Source: Eretmocerus hayati (taxonomy: Eukaryota > Arthropoda > Insecta > Hymenoptera > Aphelinidae). From it: a stretch of DNA of 64,000 nt. Where the stretch lies: positions 63,808,454-63,872,453 of the forward strand of contig CM056742.1 of NCBI GenBank assembly GCA_029851415.1. Reading direction: 5' to 3'. Below are positions 55,705 to 64,000 of the stretch, piece after piece. The notes beneath the pieces were generated by a model. The model did not search any database. It had not been told where the DNA came from and saw nothing but the letters and a program-made list of their open reading frames with translations. How positions within the stretch are numbered: the stretch's first letter is position 1; every line of letters begins with the position of its first letter. Both the position numbers and the translations under genes were made by a program.

Positions 55705-57892
55705 ATGGAGAGACGGAAAGCTTTTTCGGATCTGAGTTAAAAACAGCAGAATGCTAGATTAAATTACATCACAAATCAAGTAATCGCTAACAGCAATGCT
55801 CGCCAAGTAGGCATCTTAGAATCACAAGTAAATATTGAGCATATTCCAACATGTACTGTACAACTCTCTGTTCAGTCTCAATGTGATCTACAAAACCAAT
55901 TGACTGCTCGTAATAATTCTTCTCAAAGTTGCTTGTTACTTCCACCAGTTCACCTAGATGCACCTTTTTTTCATAATGAACAGCAAACTAGTGGGCAAGT
56001 TCTATTTGACAATGATGCCTTACAGAATTTGATACCAATTGAAAAATGATTACTATGATAATGATGAAGATGCTGAAGTTGCACGACAAAATTTCTTCAA
56101 TGTAGAAAGAACTAATGATAATCAAGATGATGCTCTCTCTTTTCTTGATCTCAAGACTGATCTAGCACTTTGGGTTTGTCGCAATCGTTCAAAGATGTCT
56201 GCTGTTGATGACCTCTTGAAGCTTTTCCGAAGACATCCACAGGGTGATTATGGGGATCTTCCATTAGATAGTAGAACTCTCATGTAAACTCCTAAAGATG
56301 TTGAAGTAGTTTCATTAGGTATAGGTGACTTAACTCACTACGGTCTTGAGAGAGCTATTATTGAACAGTTGAAGTCTATTGGTTTCTTTGATTCTATGAC
56401 TATTTACATTGATATATTTTTGGATGGTATTCCTATTTTCAAAAGCAGAAACTTGAATCTCGTTGCTCTCTTAGGAAAAATAGTGCACCCTCTTCTTAAA
56501 CAACCTTTTTTCATCTCTGGTTACTATGGCAAGGAAAAAGCTCCAAATATTAATTTTATGGCACCATTTGAGACTGAGTATACTGAGCTTGAGTTTAATG
56601 GTTTCACCCTTGAAGGTCGACAATATATTGTGGAGGTCAGACTTGTCACAACTGATACAGTCGCTAGGAATTGGGTACTAGAGCACCCCACTCACCTCGC
56701 TAATCAAGGTTGTGAGAAATGTATTAAGTATGGATTCAAAGTTGGAGGAGACATGACATTTCTAGATTTAGATGCCCTTTTGAAAACTGATGAGAACTTT
56801 AGAGAAAGCCTGCCACCTCCATTTAATATGAAAATTAGTCCTCTTGAGCGTATGCGTATTGGTCCAGTTTCCAGAGTTCCTATTGAAATCATGCATCAAG
56901 GCCATCTTGGCATGATGAAACGCTTCCTAAACATTTGGCTTAATATGTATGGAGGAGGAGTAGGAGCAGAATAAATTTATGATTCATTTGACAGGAATTA
57001 TAAAGCCTTAGCTAAGTGCGTTCCACTTTAGTTTGCTAGAAAGCCTAGAGGTTTTGATGAGATCAAGTATTGGAAAGCGACAGAGTATAGACTATTCCTA
57101 TTATACTTGGGCGTAGTTGCCATAAGATCATTGCTGGGTCATGATTTCATTGTACATTTCAATGCTTTGAATTGTGCAATGAGAATCTTGAGTGATCCTG
57201 ATTTATGCATCAGTCTGAACTCTGAAGCTGACAATCTTTTGAGATATTTTGTTCAGAATGTAGAGTTCTTATATGGCAGAGAACATGTAGTATTTTGTGT
57301 ACGTAGTGCCATCCATTTAGCAGCTGATGTTTTGAATTTTGGATCAGTTGAAGAATATAGTTTGTATCCTTATGAAAGTTTTCTTGGTTACCTAAAATCT
57401 CTGATAAGGAGTAGCTCATCGCCTCTCAGTCCAGTAGTGAAACGCCTTACAGAAAAAAACCTCCTTCCTCAAGCCAATGAGCCTCAGCAATGTGGGGCTT
57501 TTCTTGCAGACGAAAAATCTCAGAATGATCAACGGAAACTCTTAGAAGGCTTTCAAGATGCACATGGTTCTATAAATTTCCCAAACTTCAAGATGACTGA
57601 CACTTATCCTAACAATTTCTGTTACTTAGTTGATGAGACCATAGTTTCAATTGAATCCATATGCCATCAAAACGGAGAACCTGTCATCATAGGTCATGCA
57701 TTTTTTAATCCATCTCCAATACCTGACTACCCTTGTGATTCGACAAAACTCGGAATGTGTCTAGTGAAAGATGTATCTGATGATTTGCATGTTTGGCCCG
57801 TGAGTTCCATAAAAAAGAAAGGATTTCAGAATCCAGTCATGGATCATTTTTATATGTTTCCAATCATCCACTCATCTCAGAACGCTATGTAA
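55705..57892 (+). pseudogene. Transposase (CACTA/EnSpm-related animal family), decayed
   Basis: The start MERRKAFSDLS at 55705 is followed by an in-frame TAA (55738). The frame then stays open to 56049, after which coding continues in the next frame from about 56039. In that frame 617 codons run to 57892, interrupted by TAA 56285, TAA 56972 and TAG 57029. Family signatures: LALWVCRNRSKMSAVDDLLK with DLPLDSRTLM (N-terminal), IYIDIFLDGIPIFKS and GYYGKEKAPN (catalytic-region style), CEKCIKYGFKVGG, VPIEIMHQGHLGMMKR, KPRGFDEIKYWKATEYR and a tail with SSSSPLSPVVKRL. Would catalyse excision and insertion. No active protein can come from this copy. Confidence 0.75.
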
Positions 57893-58840
57893 TTTATTAA
57901 ATTCTATTCCTTTTCCATCATTCTGAGAAATCTTAACTCTCTTACTAATTTCGTTCATTACACTCAGCATGGCCGGTAACCAATTTTCATTAAAATTTTT
58001 ATTTGGCGCATGGTAAAAGTCTGAAAATTTGATGAAAAATTTTTGAAAACTTTAGGCATCTCCGTAACAATAAAATCTCTATATGCTTTCATTTTCAAAA
58101 AAATGGAATATACCAAAATTTTTCAATTTCGTGATTTTGAATTTTTCAGTCATTTTTTGACTACTTATTGGTATTTTTCGCGTCAAGAAATATCTCCCGA
58201 GCCAGGAAAGTGGAAGGTAAGGTGAGCGGGTGGGGCATTCGTCAATATTAGAGTTTATGAATTATCACAATCATTCCACCATTGCATCATTGCTCAATAT
58301 AAGTGAAAATAGCGATGAAGTGTCATGAAAGTCGTGTTAAAATGATTATTGGAATCGGTTATACTGAATTCTGCTCGCAAGCTAATCGCCGTAAAATACA
58401 TGGTAATCTCTTACAATCAATCTGAGCACAATGATAGTATTCAATATAGTCTTTGGGTTTTTTCCAGTCGACTTCTGATTATGTAATAATCGCTTATTTA
58501 CGGAATTCAGTCCACTATCGACAGAAATTTGGTCATAACAGCTGGCATTTGAATCAAAATTCGTATCATGATTCAGCCGTCCGCTCTTTTTGTAATGAGA
58601 CGATGTACTTCTTTTCACAAGGAATTGGATAAAATCGATGGAATTCCATCAAATGATCAAACCTACCTTCACGATCATGAATCAGAAAATAGGATTTCTG
58701 TATACTTTTCTAATTTTTTGGAATGGATTCAAATTGATGTCAGCTTGGATTAATCTTATCCAATGAATCGAGAGAATATCCATAGTCGTTAGTGAAATTA
58801 TCGATGATATCGAAATTAATCTTGGCAATCATCATCTAGA
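57893..58840. other. Spacer between transposase and DUF4806-like gene
   Basis: AT-rich and noncoding by eye; probably holds the 3' end of the transposase transcript and the promoter of the next gene. No motif certain. Confidence 0.5.
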
Positions 58841-61679
58841 ATGAGTCAAAACGGACAGCACAAACGGCTAAAAATGAATGATGGCGCAAGTCAAGGCACG
58901 GGATCAGGCGCAGGTGCAGGTCGAGGTACAGGGCGAGGTGCAGGACGAGGCGCAGGTCGAGGTGCAGTCAATTCCGGACGAGTTCAAGCACAATTGGCCT
59001 CGCAGATGGCAAAAGCTCGAGCGGATCAGAGTTTAGGTATTCACAACGACCTATGATTGAATGACTTGCACGTTGAAAGTATTGTTAATTTTACAAACCG
59101 TTAAATTTTTCTTCATTGTGACGAGTAAGAAAGTCGAGCAGGTTTAGAATGCTGCGATCTTACAACCTCCTAGATATATTAAATTATGCACGATTTTTCC
59201 AAATTATCCAAATTGATATCTTCACATAAATCGAATCTTTTTCGAGGAAATTTCTTGAAAACTTCCCTAATCAATGATAGAGCCTGGAGTCAATAGAATT
59301 TTCGATTGTGAACTTGAGGCTCCCTTCGTTATGAGAAGAATACCTCACGTTCTTGGATGTTCCATTCCTAAGAATGTGAGGCCTGAATTACACCACCTCA
59401 GTCAAATTTTATCGACGATTTGTAACATATTTTCTCTTTCCAGCACAAAGAGGCTCGTTCCAGCCGCCTCCCCAGTTCATTATACCAGGAAATACTGCTA
59501 TCCGATTTGTGAGCTTGCAGAGTTTGTGTAATTACTTTCATTCAACTGGGAATCGTATGCCCAGAAGGAGATCCTCCTTATAACTTTCTATATGTGTTTC
59601 AGCTCAAAGTGCAATATTGCGCCAACAAAATTCTCATCCCAATTTCACTTTTGTGAGTCCAGTGACGCTTCAACCGACTGGCGCACCGTCCGTTCTACAA
59701 AGATCTGGTAGCGCGATAACATCGGCGACGGGTGCACAGACTTGCCTATCACATCAGAGCAGCATCACTTCGGGCGCGCTCAGCTTCAATCAAACAAGGC
59801 CCATCATGCCACTAACGATTCGAAGACCAGAAAGCACCATCACTTCAGGCGTCCTTGCTGCTAATCAGATGCCGCCGATCATGCCGCCTTTGGTTCGTCG
59901 ACCTGATGATTCCGCTGAGACTTCAACCACTCTTCATGCAAAACAAACACAGCCCATCTTGCTAACGTCGGTTAGCCGAGGAGGGAGCACCAGCGCTTCG
60001 AGAGCTCCAGGTCCACCGGTATCAGCATGCTCTCTTATGCAGTCAGGAAATACAAACTCATTCTCGAATGGTCATGGACAAAGTAATAATTCTCAGTTCT
60101 CGCTAAACAGATTGGATATAATGTTTGGTAACTTCTTTTTGCAGGCAGAGGTATGATGCCTATTTCTTTGGAACCGAACATAGAATTAAGCGATAAACAA
60201 GTAGCTCCCCAGGACTCTTCAGGTATAGATATCGCATTTTTAATAACGTATCAGAAATTGATCATTTTTTTAATTTTGAACTCGTGCGTAAATGAACAAA
60301 TTCTTCGTTCCCAGTCGTCTCAGCCTCACCGACAGCTACCGTGATTTCCAATTCGATTGGAAGTGATGGTAACCAAAATTCGATGCATCCACCTATGTAC
60401 GAATATGAGTTAGAGTTGACGACAGAGGAAAGAACGTCGGGTGAAAATATTGAGTCATTGTCTCAAGAACAGTCCAATTTGAACTCTGATCTCAGTCCAA
60501 CCAGTAACTCTGAAATGACAAACAATCGGGATCCACTCAGCCAAGATCACGAAGACAACCACGCGATAGCTGACACGTACATGCTTGATGCGGATCCACT
60601 TGTCGATATCAATTCTAATTTGACAGGTATGATGATTGCATTTTATCGGTATTTGTACTTTCTTGAAATTGCCACTGATGACTTTTCACTTCTTTGATCA
60701 TGTTCCAGCAGTCGACGTCAAAGACATCAAAAGTGATATCGTAGGTATAAAGAATGATCTGGCTTTGCTCCGCGTGGTTGTCACAAATATTTTAGCAGGA
60801 GTTGCTAGAATTGAGGAGTTAATTCGTATCCATCCTTGTGGTCAAGTTGGTGGGGCTCCTGCAGAATCATGCAAACCAACTGTGGTTAATCTGTTGCCTC
60901 ACTTCCCACTGGTTAAGAAGCAAAATCTAAGGGAATTCAGCAGACAATTAGAGCAGAATGCTGAAATGCTGATACAGTTTGTGAGTAACTCGGTAAGACT
61001 TGTAATTCATATTGATGGTTACAGAGAAACTGAGTCAGTCGAGCATTCTGTAGCAACAGTTGAGAAGAATTGTGTCATTTATTGTTATTAAGTTCAAATC
61101 TTTCTGATTATGCATCACTTTTTTATGAAACTCATTGCCTGAATAGATAAGCGACCAGTCGAACCAATTCTAAGCCATTTTCTCATCTTTTCAGAGTGAC
61201 TTCATCTTATCTGTAGGTGGCGAAGGAGGACAAAGAACTATTACGAATACAATGTCACATTTCATGACAAACAAGTTAGGTAAACGCTACAACTGCACTG
61301 GGGTCAAGGGTGGAAAAAAATTCAAGGATCTTATTGTAGCAAAAGTTTTGACAAGTAAGTATCATATTTTCCAACTTTTATGGAATCTTCTTCAATGTTA
61401 GAATTATTTTTGTGTCTAACATCTATACTTCTTACAGCCATATTTGTCAGTGGTGGAATCGCTAATCAATTTGATACTGAGCACGCAATCGGTGATTGGC
61501 TACGTAGGTCTGGTTCCCGGAAAGCGATGTACCCAGCTCTCGAAAATGAGTCAGACGGGGAGAGTACTAACGACGAAGATGACAACCCCGAAAATCCCGA
61601 GGAAAATCGTCGTATAATTCAGGAGCACCAGGACAAAAACGGTGCGGATGCTGTTGACGATACCGACGAAGATGAATAG
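58841..61679 (+). CDS. Spliced gene with DUF4806-like C-terminus
   Basis: Predicted exons: 58841-59036, 59603-60127, 60315-60626, 60709-60980, 61195-61354, 61438-61679. All have GT-AG borders and phases that fit, giving about 568 residues without a stop. The N-terminus has a Gly/Arg/Ala repeat (GRGTGRGAGRGAGRGA), the middle is Ser/Thr/Gln/Asn-rich and disordered, and then comes a short coil (VKDIKSDIVGIKNDLALLR). The C-terminal domain looks like DUF4806 (FPLVKKQNLREFSRQLEQN, NKLGKRYNCTGVKGGKKF, HAIGDWLRRSGS) with an acidic tail. Two further GT-AG segments, 59444-59508 and 60145-60222, could be alternative exons; the first does not fit in phase. Function unknown; such proteins often accompany transposons in insects. 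Confidence 0.65.
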
Positions 61680-62189
61680 ACCTGGCGCTATTGTTACCTA
61701 CCTTAGCAGTGTGCTCTTTGATGTTTTTTCTTGTTACATCCTGGCACTATTATTTCTCTCTTCCAACGCTCGTTTATATGATTCCGATGACTTTTGTCTC
61801 AGTACAAGGCACTATTTTACACATCTTTAGGATGCTTATTTGATGTATCTTCGTACTTATGAATGAGTTCTTTGTAACTTCTAAAATGGTCTTTTAGAAT
61901 GGTTTTTTTGTAATTTGTAATTTTTGAATGGTTTTCTGCATGTCTCCGATGATTTCTCTTTTAGAACTTTGCGCTATTTGTCTCTTATGTAAAATGCTCT
62001 GTTTTGTATGACTTTTATGACTTTCGTGTATTTTTAGTCAAATATAGATGATGAATTTGCTAGTACATGTCTGTTCGTGATCACTTGATAACACTTCAAC
62101 TGAGAATTTTGACTGGTTCGTGGATCATTATTTTGGAAAAATTATATATCATATATATATTATATATTGAAAGTCTCCACCAATTATGA
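61680..62189. other. 3' region of the DUF4806-like gene
   Basis: T-rich; no gene recognised. It lacks the TIR that a complete first copy should end with. Confidence 0.5.
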
Positions 62190-63692
62190 ACGAAGTCGTG
62201 ATATTTGCCGTTGCGACGTTAGGAGGACGTCCTTTCGGCAGCGCTTCGAGAAATGAAAAAGCACGGGCTGATAGTGTTGGAAAATGACCACATGTGCCCA
62301 CGATGTCCTCCGCATGTCCAGCTCGCGCATTCGCCTGTTCTCGCATCGCGCTCGCTGCATGCCGATCGACGTTCGGATTGATTGGAAAGAAAAGCTATTT
62401 CTTATATTTCCCAGGAGATTTTTAATCTGCAGGAAGTGCTGTGTTATTTCTCCGTGGCTTCAGATATCGCACGCAAGTATTTTCGGTAAAATCTCCCATC
62501 CCTGTGATGTGACCAGCTAGTGAGCGAAAAGTGAGGTTATGCATGGGTTAGATTTCGGACAAGATCGATTATTATAATTGTATTTTTCCCTCTTCAAGCC
62601 TCAATTAGCTGACATTTGATACATTTGAAGTTTTTTGTGATTGATAATATCAAGAAACAGCAAAATGGTATTTGTCGCAGTAAAATGAAGTGATCAATAG
62701 TACATGGTGTATTACACTGCTCCTTCTGAGCAACTTGGAGTTATAGATCACCTTCCAATAGTGAGTATTGATGTATAGGTCCCTGTACAGATTTTGATTA
62801 TAATTTGCACCAACAATCTACTGCTTTGAATCATATTTTGTTCTAAAAGTGATTTCATCGCCTCCACCAATTCACTTTCATGCATTTCTTCCTCGCATCA
62901 AGCTATGTAGTGGGCAACTTGCTCATACAATTCTTTTGAGAACTTCATAAGATGATGCTCCATCTTTTCTTGATCTTAAATCTGATCTTGTATACTTTGT
63001 GTTTTTCTCAATCTCACAAACTCACGAGTCTTTGCCTCTTTCATCTTTTTTCAGCATCTAACATCAGGGGAAATGGAGTTTGTTCCTGCAGCTGCAAATG
63101 AACTACCTGTGGCAAACCTGTTGCCTCGCTTTCCACTGGTTAAAAAGCAACATCTAAGGGATTTCAATCAAAGGCTAGAACATAATGCCGACATGGTGAT
63201 GCAGTTTGTAAGTACCTGGGCGAGATATTCATTTTACATTTTAGAAAGAAACAGAGTTAGTCTACCAATTACTACAAGAGATTCCAAATAAATCTGTCAT
63301 CAAGAGACATTAACTTCAAGTCTTTTCGACCTTACATGGCTCTTGGGTACTCATTGCGCACTTGGATGAATCACCATATTTTATCAATCTAAATTCCACT
63401 GTCATCTTTCCAGAGGGGCTTCATCTTGTCACTGTGTCACGAAAGAGGAGAAAGAACTATTACAAGTGTAATGTCACATATTCTGACAAACAAATTAGGC
63501 AGATGCTACAATTGGCATGGGATCAAACGTCATTTGGACGTTATTCTGGACGTCAACAGGACATTCAAAAACTGGAAATAGCGCGTCGTGGGAACGTCCC
63601 GAGGATGGAAAATCGGACGTCCTACCGGACGTCCGATGTCCATTCAGTACGTTTTTAGGACGTTATTTGTACATCCGAATGCTAGCTGGGTA
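62190..63692 (+). mobile_element. Internally deleted second copy of the TIR transposon
   Basis: Segments in order match the first copy: CCCACGATGTCCTC (62298, like 55358), the CCACCAATTCAC to TTTTCTTGATCTTAAATCTG part of the transposase 5' coding region (62875-63010, like 55935-56170), a DUF4806 exon piece (63080-63210; NLLPRFPLVKKQHLRDF, like exon 60709-60980) with its donor, and the next exon start (63413-63510). GGACGT-rich DNA and the right TIR then follow. Everything between is missing. Reading frames are broken. This is a nonautonomous derivative that supplies the right end of the composite element. Confidence 0.75.
63677..63692 (-). repeat. Right terminal inverted repeat
   Basis: GAATGCTAGCTGGGTA, the exact inverse of the left end, preceded by GGACGTCC-type motifs. 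Confidence 0.85.
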
Positions 63693-64000
63693 TTTCAGAA
63701 CTTGAAGTGCTACTTGAGTGAGAACTGGAGTATAAACATCAGATATTGATCATTGCTTCTTGATCATGAGTTACAATATCCTGAAAGGTTGTGAGCCCAC
63801 ATTAGATGAGTGGACACTGTTATGCGGCATTGGTATGCAATTGTCATGCAATATTTTACACCAAATATGTGGCTCAACTCTCTGGTTGGATGGCAGCATG
63901 CTCAAGCATCATACCAAGACATCAAGATGTGTCCACATGCCATCACTCAGTTATTCATTCCTGTGTATTGTAATGTGGATGGTTTGGGTACGTCAAGTTT
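63693..64000. other. Flanking DNA to window end
   Basis: No gene recognised in this short stretch. Confidence 0.5.

Larger units (their letters stand above)
54735..63692. mobile_element. Composite TIR DNA transposon with transposase and DUF4806-like gene
   Basis: TACCCAGCTAGCATTC at 54735-54750 is inverted at 63677-63692. Next to both ends, GGACGTC/GGACGTT-type motifs are frequent (54755-55260 and 63520-63665). Inside lie a decayed transposase (55705-57892), a spliced gene with a DUF4806-type domain (58841-61679) and a second, internally deleted copy of the same element (about 62190-63692). Because the right end belongs to the deleted copy, the original right end of the first copy is missing. 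Superfamily uncertain; the transposase resembles animal proteins related to CACTA/EnSpm transposases. Confidence 0.8.

Overview
This is eukaryotic, most likely insect, genomic DNA. The evidence is spliced genes with GT-AG introns, no operons, and a dense load of transposable elements: a BEL/Pao retrotransposon, errantivirus-like Ty3/gypsy elements with an envelope-type gene, a LINE relic with a TAATC tail, a terminal-inverted-repeat DNA transposon carrying a DUF4806-type gene, and many long inverted repeats. A hymenopteran or another holometabolous insect is plausible, but the sequence does not prove it. I see no ordinary host housekeeping gene; nearly everything recognisable is mobile DNA.

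Layout. 1-3,300: AT-rich DNA with a microsatellite and two copies of a CCGAAAG-rich repeat. 3,312-8,950 (minus strand): an errantivirus-like gypsy relic. Reading leftwards from a TATA motif near 8,940 it holds a proline-rich ORF, two short hydrophobic ORFs, a Cys/His-rich ORF, three related coiled-coil ORFs, Gag with a CCHC knuckle, an ORF with 49-residue tandem repeats, and the integrase zinc-binding start; RT and RNase H are missing. The compact set of small ORFs ahead of gag is the least familiar thing in the window. 8,950-16,600: no recognised genes, but a recurring 17-bp motif near 11-12 kb. 16,640-19,900: degenerate repeats of about 460 bp, split by a 1.6-kb long inverted repeat (LIR). 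20,637-21,718: another LIR with a tRNA-like pol III module in each arm.

24,619-35,301: a 2.86-kb foldback element with arms of about 1.02 kb. Its right arm was cut by a complete BEL/Pao element (26,559-34,378; 253-bp LTRs; 5-bp target duplication AAGTC) whose pol is broken by a 223-bp tandem duplication and an integrase deletion. 36,028-43,970 (minus strand): a second errantivirus-like element with LTR, RT, RNase H, linker, integrase and envelope relic, lacking gag. 45,155-48,390: an LIR with a 595-bp tandem duplication in one arm. 49,519-49,736: a short hairpin element. 50,612-52,670: a 2.06-kb giant hairpin whose arms are minisatellites of a CG-rich palindrome. 52,906-54,010: a LINE ORF1 relic without ORF2.

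54,735-63,692: a composite DNA transposon bounded by TACCCAGCTAGCATTC inverted repeats, with GGACGT-rich subterminal DNA. Its transposase is dead (several stops and a frameshift), while its second gene, a spliced DUF4806-like gene, is open and phase-consistent through its exons. A degenerate internally deleted second copy forms the right end.

How the parts relate: the window is a nested graveyard of selfish elements. Six separate long inverted repeats within about 36 kb could yield double-stranded RNA if transcribed. The two candidates most worth follow-up are the small-ORF array upstream of the gypsy gag and the intact DUF4806 gene beside a dead transposase.
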